Positions 20,670-32,454 of a stretch of 64,000 nt of DNA are shown here, one piece after another. The notes beneath the pieces are model-generated. The model was not told where the DNA came from and made no database searches. It saw only the letters and a list, made by a program, of their open reading frames with translations. Position 1 is the first letter of the stretch. Each line of letters opens with the position of its first letter. The position numbers were made by a program, and so were the translations under genes. Source of the stretch: Aquilaria yunnanensis (lineage: Eukaryota; Streptophyta; Magnoliopsida; Malvales; Thymelaeaceae); NCBI GenBank assembly GCA_039654915.1, contig CM077597.1, positions 92,754,001-92,818,000 of the forward strand, read 5' to 3'.

Positions 20670-23038
20670 TGTGACAGCTCTCCTAGTTGGTTAATCAAGT
20701 AAGTGTTTATTTACTTTGATTAAGTGTTTATTAAATTAAGTACCTCAAATTAGCGCCTTGTTAAGCAAGTAACATAAGCTTAATTAAGTTAAGTGAGTTC
20801 CTAAGTGTGATTTGGCATAGTTAAGTCAAGACCATTAGTTGTTCTAGCTTTTAGAATCATCCTAGTAAGTTTTGACAACTTGTGGCACTAAGTGTTCTAT
20901 TTGAGCCATTTAGAACTTAAGTGGCTAGAGTGTCCAAGAAAATTAAGTTTGAGAAGCTTTAAGTATTCTTTAGAGCAAAGAAATGAAGTTTTGGGTGAGA
21001 ATTTAGTGATTCATTTGGAGCTTTTGAGAGTAGGAGGACTTAAGTGCAAGAAGGGAAAAGTTTCCTTTTTGTGCTTATAAGTTAAGTTTCTTCATCCTTG
21101 CCATTTGTTCTAAGTCCTAAATTTTCGTGGCTTCCTCTCCTCTCTCAAAGTTACAGCTCAAGCTTCATTTCCTTGCAAGTTTTCATCAAAATTAAGAGTG
21201 CCAAGGGGTTAGAAAGGATCACCAAGCTTGTTTGTGGTGTTCTAGCTCAAGTTTGCTCTTTGGTGCTAGTTTGGAATCCAATTTTCGTGGGTAAGCTTCT
21301 TGTGTTCATTTGGATTGGTTCTAGGTTGTTTTAAGAGCTAGAAATGGTCTTGGTTTGATTGGTTTGGGTGCCAAATTGCTTTGGTTTTAGCTTGGAACTC
21401 AAGGAAGCTTGTGGAGCTAGAAAAGCTTGTGTTTCATTGCTTGCTTTGTGGCTAAAATTGAGGTAAGGGTTCAAGTAATTAAGCTCAAATAATGCATGGT
21501 TTTGTAGTTTTGTGTGTTGGGATGAATTAGGAACAAGACCCATTAAGTTTGGATTAGAATTGAAAGAGTTTGAGTAGCTTGTGTACAAGAACGACGCTGA
21601 CGCACAAACCCAGAAAACAGAGTTGGTGACGTGTCGCCAATTTGGCCGTGAATTGGCGCCGCGGCGCCAGGGTGCGAAAATGTACACAGAGCGTTTGTTC
21701 GGCGGCGCCGCGTCGCCAAAAGCATTTGCTCTTTGGCGCCGCATCGCCAATTGCAAATTTGGCCTCGATTTCCGACCATCCTAAGATTAACTTAGACTCT
21801 CGGTTTCTATCCCTAGGCTATTCTAAGACGTTCCATAGCCTCGGTTGGGTCTAGAATTCATTCCTAAGGCGGTAATTGTGCATTATTTAAGAGGTAGTCA
21901 AGTTGTGTGGTTAAGGATAAAGAAATGTGACTTGGTGGCTAAGTAATTCAAAGTGCTTAAGCTTTTGAATGAGCACTAAGGGGATTAAGTGGGTTTTTAG
22001 ACTCTTTATTGGCCGTATAGAGTACCAATCACATATGGTCAATTGAGAGAAAAACCTAAGTCGATCCCAACCGAACCATGTGGTTTGGTAAGTGAGCCAC
22101 TAGTAGTATTTTGAGTTAAACCTTGAGGGTTTGACTAGTTAAACCACATAGGAAAACTACCCTGTACAATAAATTAAGGGTAAAGGCGGGTAGGTTTGAG
22201 ATAGGTGACGACCTACTCTAGAACCCGTAGATGGGACTTAATTGAGGTAAAGTGTCCGGGATACGAGGGCCAGTATCTCAAGTACCTCAGCCGTTTGAGC
22301 TCACGGCAAGAGTTAAGGCACTTAGAGTGCAGAAAGTCCCAAGTGCATTTATTGTGTGCATTTCATACCATACATCCATACATTGCATATCTTATATTTT
22401 GTTAATTGGTTGTTGTTTGAATTGCATGTTTGATTGCTTGGTTGCCATATTGCATATTTGTTACATTTTTCCTTGCAGGTATTTAAGAAGGGAATCCTTA
22501 CTGAGTACTTTCAAGTACTCATCCCTTAAGTTTTATTGTGCAGGATCTAATCCCGAGCCTAATCACTGAAGTGATAGCTGAGGCCTAAGCTTTCTGTTTT
22601 GCAGGTATTTTATTGAGAATCCTAGTGATTCTAGTTTCTTGCAGTATAAGTTATGTGCTAACCAAGTTGTGCCTTTACAGTGTAGAGGCAAGAGTACACA
22701 AGAACAAGTTTAAGGAAGGGCTACACTTGGAGCTTAGCTTAGCTCAAGGTGGGCTCAAGTAGTTAATCTTAGTAGTTAGTAATTTTGTCTCTTGTACTTA
22801 GTACTTTGTGTACTAAGTAAGTTGCCACTAATAGGATACATTAGGATGTAAATCCATCTTGTTACTTTTGGGTGCATGCTAGAGTTGTAATGTATGCACA
22901 AACTGTTACTTGTAGCCAAAGCAACTAGTATTTCAATGACTTGGTACGTTTTTAGTATGTTTTAATGAAATGCTCGAGCAATGTTTTAATCCAAGACTTT
23001 TAAATTTCGGTTGCATTGCCAAGTCAGAAGCATGCATA
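20670..23038 (+). repeat. Left LTR (3' end missing)
   Basis: Plus-strand orientation is suggested by a TATA-like cttataagtt near 21074, followed by a pyrimidine-rich leader, acceptor-like cttgcaggtattt (about 22476) and gttttgcag (about 22597), and a T-rich 3' part. Intact LTR length would be about 2516 bp (2369 here plus 147 at the right copy). It carries GC-rich words ggcgccgcg and gcgtcgcc near 21650-21740. The ORFs inside are not genes. Confidence 0.8.
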
Positions 23039-25053
23039 TCTGCCCCAGGCTGTAAATGTATGGAGAATTCAATCTCCCTGCTTGGAGGTAATCCTGGGAG
23101 GTCTACAGGAAAAACTTCTGGAAATAGATTGGCTACTTAAATTTCCTTGAGTTGCTCCTCGACTGCCACTCCGTTCAACGAGCAAGTCACCAACTCACTC
23201 GGAACGGAAATGGACTCCATTAACTTGAGGTGCAAACTCTTAACACTACTTGCCAAACCGCCTGTGCAAGTTATACTTACCCCTGAGGCATCCTCAAGAG
23301 TGACCTTATGACCCGCACAGTCAATCTGGGCCTTAAACCTACTTAACCAATCCATTCCAAGGACAATATCATAAGGAATTGAGGCCAAGACCCAAAGGTC
23401 ACTTAAAAACTTACTACCTCCTAATTCCAAAGGATATCCTACAACCATCTCATTGGTAAAAACAAGATTCCTCCCAACTGACTTAATGAACATCATTTCA
23501 TCAAGCACAGTTCTATGCAATCTAAACTTAACAACCATGCCTAGGGTAATGACAGAAATAGTAGCACCAGTGTCAAATAGAATTCTAATACTACTATCCT
23601 GAACATTAAAGTTACCTTGCACAGCTGTAGGCTCTCTGGGTACTTGGCTTGCCAGTGCAAAAACTCGTGGTGGCACAGGAGGGACTCTGACAAAAGTACT
23701 ACCAGCACTACCAACTCCTGAGGTTCCCGGTCTTCCATGACCTTGATCTTGCCTAAGCCTTGGGCACTCCTTAGCCCAATGTCCTGGCTGACGGCAGTAA
23801 TTGCAGAGATCGGTTCCAAGGGTACAAGGTTTGTTACCATGAAATCTCTGACATTTAGGACAACGGCCTTTTGCAGCTTTCTTGATTTTCTTGGAGGGTC
23901 CTTGATCACCTCCCACACTAGGCCTTTTATCCATTAACCTTGATTGTACTGGAACCCTCGGCTCAACGGCCTTATCCATAGGTTTCGCCTCCATCAGCTC
24001 CCTTTCCAACACTAAGGCTTTTTGAACAGCCTCATGATAGGTCCGAACTCCTATTATTGTCAGGAAACTCCTCAACTCCACCTTAAGTCCACAAATGAAC
24101 TTCTTTGCTTTTAGTTCATCTTTCCCGGCCAAATGAGGTGCATACCGAAAAAGAGAACTAAATTTCCTTTTGTACTCATGAACTGTTAGCCTTCCCTGGA
24201 TTAGTTCATCAAACTCAATCCGTTTTTGATCCTGGGCAGCCTCACTATTGAATTCATTTCGAAACTCTTTCTCGAATTCAATCCAATCAAGCTCTTTAGG
24301 CCTTTGCCCAATTCTTCCTTCATTATAAGCATCAAGCCTTTCCATGACATCTTTCCACCATAAAGAAGCCTTGCCCTCTAAAAAGAAAGGTACTAAATCC
24401 ATCTTTGCTTTGTCATCCAACTTCATGTTCTTGAAGATCTCATTAATCTGATACAACCACCCTTCAGCCATATCGGGATCTCCCATGCCATTAAACTTGG
24501 GAGTATTGATGTCCCGGCATAAGGAAACAAGTCCCATATGATCTGGAATGACGGGTCTCCTCCGTCTCCTCCTTGGATGGATGTCCTCCTCATCTTCCTC
24601 TTCACTGTCCTCACTGGACTCCACTTGAACATGCTCATTTTCTGGCTCCTGACCTTGCACTTGCCCCTGGGGCGGGGGATTTCTCCCCTGACCTTGGTGC
24701 ACCATTGGGCCTTGGTGCACTTCGGCCCTTACCCCATTAGGGTCCTCCAAGGTCTCCCCCTGAACTGGAGGTTGAGCACGCTCCTCAAGCAAAATGGCCA
24801 TGCCATGCAACATCCGGTCCATGGATTCATTAAGTCTCATTAAGTTTGGATTAGAATTGAGAGAGTTTGAGTAGCTTGTATACAAGAACGACGCTGACGC
24901 ACAAACCCAGAAAACAGAGTTGGCGACGCGTCGCCAATTTGGCCGTGAATTGGCGCCGCGGCGCCAGGGTGCGAAAATGTACACAGAGCGTTTGTTCGGC
25001 GGCGCCGCGTTACCAAAAGCATTTGCTCTTTGGCGCCGCGTCGCCAATTGCAA
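23039..25053 (-). pseudogene. Gag-protease ORF of the Ty3/gypsy element, ending at a nonsense codon before RT
   Basis: The ORF 25053-23137 encodes 638 aa. About the first 71 residues are the right LTR read antisense, then true gag begins at NESMDRMLHGMA. Gag core: GMGDPDMAEGWLYQINEIF and LVPFFLEGKASLWWKDV, near residues 175-300. A zinc knuckle, CNYCRQPGHWAKEC (near 415), and a retropepsin, ILFDTGAT (near 490) with IVLGMDWLSRF, follow. The frame stops at EEQLKEI, but the same frame continues after the stop with LFPEVFP and DLPGLPP, the conserved linker into reverse transcriptase, until the junction at 23039. So pol is cut by a nonsense codon and by a deletion. The segment opposes the apparent LTR direction. 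Confidence 0.9.
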
Positions 25054-26482
25054 ATTTGGCCTCGATTTCCGGCCATCCTAAGATTAACTTAGACTCTCGG
25101 TTTTTATCCCTAGGCTATTCTAAGACGTTCCATAGCCTCGATTGGGTCTAGAATTCATTCCTAAGGCGGGAATTGTGCATTATTTAAGAGGTAGTCAAGT
25201 TGTGTGGTTAAGGATAAAGAAATGTGACTTGGTGGCTAAGTAATTCAAAGTGCTTAAGCTTTTGAATGAGCACTAAGGGGATTAAGTGGGTTTTTAGACT
25301 CTTTATTGGCCGTATAGAGTACCAATCACATATGGTCAATTGAGAGAAAAACCTAAGTCGATCCCAACCGAACCATGTGGTTTGGTAAGTGAGCCACTAG
25401 TAGTATTTTGAGTTAAACCTTGAGGGTTTGACTAGTTAAACCACATAGGAAGACTACCCTGTACAATAAATTAAGGGTAAAGGCGGGTAGGTTTGAGATA
25501 GGTGACGACCTACTCTAGAACCCATAGATGGGACTTAATTAAGGTAAAGTGTCCGGGATACGAGGGCCAGTATCTCAAGTACCTCAGCCGTTTGAGCTCA
25601 CGGCAAGAGTTAAGGCACTTAGAGTGCAGAAAGTCCCAAGTGCATTTATTGTGTGCATTTCATACCATACATCCATACATTGCATATCTTATATTTTGTT
25701 GATTGGTTGTTGTTTGAATTGCATGTTTGATTGCTTGGTTGCCATATTGCATATTTGTTACATTTTTCCTTGCAGGTATTTAAGAAGGGAATCCTTACTG
25801 AGTACTTTCAAGTACTCATCCCTTAAGTTTTATTGTGCAGGATCTAATCCCGGGCCTAATCACTGAAGTGATAGCTGAAGCCTAAGCTTTCTGTTTTGCA
25901 TGTATTTTATTGAGAATCCTAGTGATTCTAGTTTCTTGCAGTATAAGTTATGTGCTAACCAAGTTGTGCCTTTACAGTGTAGAGGTAAGAGTACACAAGA
26001 ACAAGTTTAAGGAAGGGCTACACTTGGAGCTTAGCTTAGCTCAAGGTGGGCTCAAGTAGTTGATCTTAGTAGTTAGTAATTTTGTCTCTTGCACTTAGTA
26101 CTTTGTGTACTAAGTAAGTTGCCTCTAATAGGATACATTAGGATGTAAATCCATCTTGTTACTTTTGGGTGCATGCTAGAGTTGTAATGTATGCACAAAC
26201 TGTTACTTGTAGCCAAAGCAACTAGTATTTCAATGACTTGGTACGTTTTTAGTATGTTTTAATGAAATGCTCGAGCAATGTTTTAATCCAAGACTTTTAA
26301 ATTTCGGTTGCATTGCCAAGTCAGAAGCATGCATAACTTAATCCGAGTAGGCTAAGCAACTAGTTGCATATAAATTGTTTTAATTTATATTGACGAGTAA
26401 TAGTTAGCCAATAGTAACTAGTGGGATTCATAATCCCTAAGAGCCTACAAGATTAGGGGCATTGGGGCCCCGTTCCGCGACA
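24838..26482 (+). repeat. Right LTR (5' end missing)
   Basis: Aligned to 21541-23038 with a constant offset of 3297, then continues 147 bp further to the CGCGACA end. The left junction carries an eight-base microhomology: cattaagt occurs in the gag side and again at the LTR side. Confidence 0.85.
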
Positions 26483-26487
26483 ACATT

Positions 26488-27800
26488 TGTCAAGAATGGC
26501 ATACATATCCTTGACTATATGTAGACATAACTACAACCATTTTTTGTAGCTTATATATGCCTTATTGAGTTTTTAGTTTACTTCTAGCTGTGACATATGA
26601 AAAGAGGTGCATACACATCTTGGCCTATACGGATGTATATGTATAAAAGTAGTGTCCTCACTCCCCACCTTTATTTTTCATTGGATTCCACCATTCCAAA
26701 TAAAAATTTAGAAAAAAAACAGTAATATCTTTATAAAAATGAAATTGTTGGCACAAATTTGAGTTACTCATTATAAACTATGTACATATATATATATATC
26801 ATACTTACCTTTCTTATCTTAAAATTATGTCTTAAATGCTATATTAGCTCTTTTATTTTACTCAATTATTTAGTTAACATTCAAATTATGAGTTAGCCTA
26901 TATAGTCAATGAACTTCACAGATCAAGTTAAGCTCAAAATTTTCAGACAAGTCATGCTAAGATCTCTAAAAGAAGGGGTAAATTTCATTTATGGTCCCTA
27001 ACCTTTTGGAAATGTCCTAAATGGGTCTCTAACCTTTATTTTATCCTATTAAAGTCTCTAATCATCCTATTTTGTTCTAATCGTGTTCCATTAATTTCAC
27101 AATTAAATGTGACAGAATTTCTGTAGAAAATGACACTATTGGTTCTACATTGTTGCAAACCCTAGCATCCAACTCCCAAGCTTCACCTTTTGACGATAAG
27201 TTTCAGGACTAAAAAAAAAATGTTACGTTTTGAGTCATTTGCTTCATTGTCACCAACGACCTAGCTGCCAAGGCTGGTTTCCAACTTAGGTAGTGTTCTT
27301 TTCATTGTTTTTTTCTCTTGTTAATGGTTTCTAGTTTTGTTTGTTACAAGAATTATGCATTGGCATCGATTGAGGATAGAATTGAATGTATTTAGGCATT
27401 CTATCGCTGCCTTCAACCTCCACTACCACATGCCGCCTCGGTTTGGCATTCCTAAGTGACCTTGACCACTAGCGACGCCATTTGGAGGGAGTATTACCTT
27501 TTTTTGTTATTTCTTTGGCACATTGAACTAGAAGTCATTAACGTTTAGGGGAATTTGATTTAAGGATTAATCTCAAAATTCTATCTACTGGGAAAAAATG
27601 ATTTTTGTAAAGTAAAATATAAAAAGTATCAGCCACAACTTTCAGAGCATAAAAATGTTCTACCAACAATTATACATGTGAAAAATAATTTAAATAACAT
27701 TATATTTGTTAGATTAGTGAAATAATTTCTTGCAATCACATTTTTCCAAAAAGAGATGTACAATTCATTGTTTACTGACTCACATACTTTATGTACTCCT
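26488..27800. other. Intergenic, with a possible DNA-transposon end
   Basis: No gene. The stretch from about 26977 (ggtaaatttcatttatggtc, then ccctaacc) looks like the terminal region of small non-autonomous DNA elements common in plants, similar in style to 46205. The other end was not found. The remainder is AT-rich. Confidence 0.35.
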
Positions 27801-27829
27801 AAGTTTCAGATTAATGTGAGCCAACCTAA

Positions 27830-30800
27830 AATGGGTAAAGTCAATGTTAATCGATCCAATAGATCTCAGGCTTTGGGTATGAAAATGGACGGGTAAAGGT
27901 GGTGGTAATTCTCGACAGGCATCTCTTCAGTTTGACATGACGCTACAATCTGGTTTGGCCACGAAAACAATGGTGGATAAAGAAAGGTCTACTCTAGTAG
28001 GTAAGAAACGATTGTTGCCACCTAAAATTTTAGAAATTTTTGAGATTTGCCTCTTTAAATAAAATATAGATGTTTTCTATATGCACTAATGGCTCAATTG
28101 AGCGTTATTTTAGAGAGCAAAAAGGCCTCCATCAAGGTGACCCAATATCCCCTTATCTATTTGTGATCTTCATTGAGATTTTCTCTCATTATGTTTAGGA
28201 TATTTATTTAGTGAAGGGGTTTTACTGGCACCCGAAGTGCTTTTAGCAGAGAATCACTCATTTAGCTTTTGCGAGCGACTATCTATTACTTTGTAAAGAT
28301 AATAAACACTCTATTGAGATCTTGTCGCACTTTGTGTTGAAATTTGCTGCTTTATCTGGTCTAAACCCGAGCCAAGAGAAATCTAAAATCTATTTTGGTG
28401 GAGTTGATCGAGTCCTTAAAAGTGAGATTTTGGACGCTTTGTAATTCCAAGAAAGTCATTCTCCTTTTGTCTAATCACCCTAGGAGCCCTTTAACTTGGT
28501 TAACTCGAACGAGTTGGTCCCTCAACTTGAACTCATTTTATGTCAGTCCTTTAACTTGCAACTTAGCCTATATTGGTCCTCTAAATTTTCAACTCATTGC
28601 AAGTTAGTCCAGTCACCTCATATAATCATAACGTCATCACTTTTTCTGGAATGTTTAGGAACATTGGGGACTAAAATACAAAATAAGGTACATAATATGG
28701 ATTAGAGCAATATTTACCAAAAAAAGATTCTAATGCCTAACTGATATATTTTTTTTAATACAAGTTAAAGAAATCAATTACAACAGCCTCTGAATAGAAA
28801 CCTTTTATACCTAATATGTAATTTCCATCATTATTTTTAATCCAAAGCTACACACACACACACACACACACATTTCAGTTTAATTCAACCAATTCTCTTT
28901 CTACTTGATAAATTAGTTAATAAAAAGAGTTTATGAAACAGTTGGATGGAGGCAGCATTTTTCATATTATCACTAAATTATCATTTCAATTTTTATTTTT
29001 AATCTTTCTTAATTTTTTTTGCAAAAGTAAAATAAAAAAATGAAAATAACACATAAATTTTTTTTTTATGTTTCTTCATCTATGTACTATTTACAAAAGA
29101 TGCAAACAATAGAGATATAAGGAGTATTATTTATTTTATGTAATTATATACACCTTTTGTATCATTTGTTAATAATTATATTTGTTAGGCCCAACCAGAA
29201 ATGATCTATTGGTTTTGAGATATGTAATTATATATGTGGTGATTACATTTAATAAATTGAATATCATTAAATATCATTCGCTTAATTAATAACACTTTTT
29301 ACTGAATGCATATTTTTGCTTATCATTATATTATTATTATTTATTATGATTACTATAAAAAATAATAATAAGAAAAAATTGCCTAAATTATATATTCCAA
29401 TTTTTTGGGCAAGCAATTAACTAGTATGGCAATACCAATGACCAATTATGATATTTTCCTTTTGGACACCAACAAGTGCATATTTTATGCAAAAAATCTT
29501 CTTTGGTAAAAAAATAAAAAAGAAAAAAAAATACCTTCCATGGTAAAAAAGAAAAAAATGCTCTAAAAATCCATTCTTTTCTGTTATCGTGCATTTTAGT
29601 CCCCAACACCACTTAACATTCAAAAAAGGTAACAGTGTTTTGGAAAAATAGGTGCTTTGACTAACTCATAATAAATTGTAAAGTTAGAGGATTAATAGAT
29701 ACTAAGTTTAAGCTAAGGAACTAACTCGTATGAGTCAGCCAAGTTAAAGGGCCCCTGGAGTGATTAGGCCCTCTCCTTCCAAGCATTTGGGCACTCTTTC
29801 TGTTTCTTGGCAAAGGAGTATGATGTGATGGTGGATAAGATTACTTCAAGGATTGATTCCTAGAGATCAAGACACTTTTATATGCTAGTAGATGGCTCTT
29901 AGTGCAATCGGTTCTGCATAATCTTGCTATTTTTTATCTGTCAATATTTGTTCTTCCCAAAATAGTGACTAACAAGGTTGAAGCTAAATTCAGCTCCTTT
30001 CTTTGGAAAGAGTGCTATGTGATCAAGTTTCGGTCTTATGTAGCTTGGTAGAACATTTCCATTCCAGAAAAAAAATGAGCCCTTGACGCTAAGCAACTTC
30101 AAGTTTGGAACAACACTGTGATTATTCGGTTGTTGTAGGCCATGCACAAGAAAAAAGACTCGCTTTGGGTTAAATGGGTCCACAGCTACCATCTAAAGGG
30201 GAGTGAGATTTGGACAGTTAGCAAGATTTCTATTGATTCTTCAATTTGGCAGAGCATGTTGAAAGTCAGAATTTTTTTCTGTTTTAGGATCAGCTCAGTA
30301 CATCTGTTGAGATAAAAGCTCCCTAAAGATGATGGCATTCTTTGTGTTGGGAGTCAATTCTACCCCAAAATTTAACCTCATTTTCTAGCAAGTTTTGCAT
30401 GATGGGCTACCCATTCAACCTAAGTTGCAATCTTGGGGGGTGCCTTTGGTTAACAAATGCTATTTGGGTTACTCTAATGGGGAAAACTTAGGTCATTTGT
30501 TCTTTTCTTGTCCATTTTCTAGGCTTGTGTGGAACGATGTTACTACTTGGCTGCAAATTTCTTCTAACTGCTACTGCCTTATGGATTGGCATCGGTTCCT
30601 TCGTGCTTTCAAAGGGCATCACGTTATTAGAAGGGTGAAAAATGTAATTCTCTAGGCTACTGTCTATCATATTTGGGGTGAAAGAGATAACTGCTTTCAT
30701 GGTGAGATTCCAAAGAGCATTGATGAAGTTGTGTGAAATATTCAGGTGGATTTGTGTATGGGATTGTCTAGAATCCCCTTAGCCCGGTTGCTTTCATCTA

Positions 30801-30925
30801 GTTGGTGTAGGTAAGTTTTAAATCTTTAAGTCAATTGTTGCTTCTTCCCTAAGAATGCCTGTGTGTATTTATGCAAAGGCCTTTGTGTTTATATGAATCT
30901 TTGCCTTTGCCTAAAAAAAATCATT
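27830..30925 (+). mobile_element. L1-type LINE (element 2), degenerate, split by a DNA transposon
   Basis: The plus-strand RT piece at 28040-28460 reads GLHQGDPISPYLFVIF, then AFASDYLLLCKD (YADD/FADD position) and GLNPSQEKSKIYFGGV. The frame resumes after the insert at 29771 with VDKITSRID, ILPKIVTNKVEAKFSSFLW and LWVKWVHSYH, then the zinc-binding end MHDGLPIQPKLQSWG and HLFFSCPFSRLVW (30395-30655). It ends with a short A tract near 30917. The 5' part (endonuclease) is deleted; 27830-28040 may be ORF1 remains. Many stops. Confidence 0.85.
28467..29770. mobile_element. Inverted-repeat DNA transposon nested in LINE 2
   Basis: The left end reads ctaatcaccctaggagccct. The reverse complement of the right end reads cctaatcactccaggggccc. 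Similarity continues inward for about 60 bp (ttaacttgg, cgagttgg). It interrupts LINE codons cleanly: tctcctt lies on both sides (28460-28466, 29772-29778), extendable to 8 bp with one mismatch, which suggests hAT-type but leaves Mutator-type open. It carries an (AC)n tract at about 28851-28872 and no transposase. Confidence 0.8.
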
Positions 30926-31029
30926 TTACTAATCTAACCAAGTACAATATTATACTCAATACCCTTTTTATTGATCATTTTTATACTCTAAAAATTGTGA
31001 AATATTACATTGTACAAATAATCTTATTT

Positions 31030-31530
31030 TCCTAGAAGTATCATCCTCGACTGCTACATGCTAGAACAGCTGGGTTCCATAAAGGTGGATTCCTTCATTT
31101 TGAGAGCATTACTTCACATAATTCCAACAAGACAACTTGGTTCACCTCTAAATCCAAATACAAGATGATCTTTGTCCTCTTTGTTGCTGCCATAATGAAG
31201 TTAGAAATTATCATGCTATTGTTCATAGTCTTATCCCTAAGACAGTATGGCATCTCATTCTACGGTGGTGGCAAGTTCATGCAACAGTTGATCCTTCTCT
31301 TCTTCATCTGCTCGATGCAAGGCCACCTTCTCATTTATTAAGATAATAGATTCGACATTGCAAGGCAAGTATGGTGAGTGTTGCTTGGATCATATGGATG
31401 GCAAGAAATAATTTTTGTGTTCAGCATTAACAGATTGACAATAAATGATTTGTTGAAACTCTAAAGTCCAAACATCTTCCTTTTTCTGGTCATGGGACAG
31501 GAAGACTAGATTAATTTGCTTATGGGGCAA
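31030..31530 (+). pseudogene. LINE 3'-end fragment
   Basis: Frames read DLCPLCCCHNEVRNYHAI, then VWHLILRWWQVHATVDPSL and VAWIIWMARNNF, the zinc-binding RT-associated region and tail of a plant L1. No RT or poly(A). It is followed at once by microsatellites. It could be the end of another LINE copy near element 2. Confidence 0.7.
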
Positions 31531-31532
31531 TA

Positions 31533-31567
<35 letters not shown>

Positions 31568-31673
31568 CCCTCGGTATATATACACTCCCTAGGTTTCACC
31601 ATATTTAACCTCCATTTCTTTTTTTGCAATTTCAAAAAAGCTATCCTCATCTTATTTTTTTAAATAAGATAAC

Positions 31674-31716
<43 letters not shown>
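31531..31716. repeat. (TA)n, (CA)n and (TTA)n microsatellites
   Basis: ta repeats at about 31531-31551, ac repeats to about 31565, then a pure tta run at about 31676-31715. A short repeated ctcccta/tcggtatatatacac phrase lies between. Confidence 0.9.
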
Positions 31717-31717
<1 letters not shown>

Positions 31718-31879
31718 TTGAAAATAAAAAAATTGAGAAAATTAAAGAATGAAAACACATAGACCCATTAAAAAGTACAATCGATGATATCTTTTTTTAA
31801 ATAAATACATGTACTTTATATAAAATTAAATAAACTAATAATTTTATATTAACTGAACGAAAATATAGGGGAGAAACAG

Positions 31880-32158
31880 TCAGTCAGGATGTCGCAGACC
31901 CATGCAAACAAGTCGACCTAGAACTTCAATTTCTGGGCGTAATAAAACCCATAAAATCCACCAAACAGACATGGACCAGAAAATCAGGACACCTACAAAA
32001 ACCACCGTTCCCTCATTCACAAAAGTAGCTCCTCTCTTGGCTAAACAGTCAGCAATTCCTTTAGCCTCTTCGTAAGTATGCCGAACCTCTAGCACTTGAG
32101 AACTTTGAATGAACAACCTACAATCTGAAAGCAAGGGCATTTGTTGGACAGAATCCAT
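31880..32158 (-). pseudogene. LINE 3 RNase H-like C-terminal piece
   Basis: Reads RLFIQSSQVLEVRHTYEEAK, then GIADCLAKRGA, the end of the plant RVT_3/RNase H domain (typical NxxAhxLAk/aR). The upstream half of the domain is decayed between 32160 and 32450. Confidence 0.75.
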
Positions 32159-32454
32159 CTCAATGATTAACGGAAAAGCGTTAAACTATTGGGCTAGTTT
32201 CACAAGCTGCACCACCACTCATGAATCCATCTAAATGATTAACGGAAAAGCATTAAACTATTGGGCTAATTTTAGCCGTCTTTTAAACCCCAAAGCACAG
32301 CTATTAAGCTGTCAGAGTACCCCACATTTTTAGCAAACGCTGCCACAAGGTTTCCAGCATCATTTGTAATGACACCCACTACCCCTGCCAAGAAACTGTT
32401 CAGTTGAAATGAACCATCTGTGTTCCATTTGAAGCAGTTTGCAAGAGGGGGCTG

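Larger units (their letters stand above)
20670..26482. mobile_element. Ty3/gypsy LTR retrotransposon derivative, internally deleted and rearranged
   Basis: It starts TGTGACAGCTC, ends CCGCGACA and is flanked by the 5-bp direct duplication acatt (20665-20669, 26483-26487). A left LTR (20670-23038) lacks about 147 bp at its 3' end. A right LTR (24838-26482) lacks about 870 bp at its 5' end. They overlap over 1498 bp without net indels, with about 20-25 substitutions by eye (about 1.5%), so the element is young. Between them lie 1.8 kb of gag-protease on the minus strand. RT, RNase H and integrase are absent, so it is non-autonomous. Confidence 0.85.

Noticed and set aside
21331..22569. Short ORFs in the left LTR and their twins near 24840-25866
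   Set aside because: They are in LTR sequence, and both copies carry the same frames only because they are repeats.
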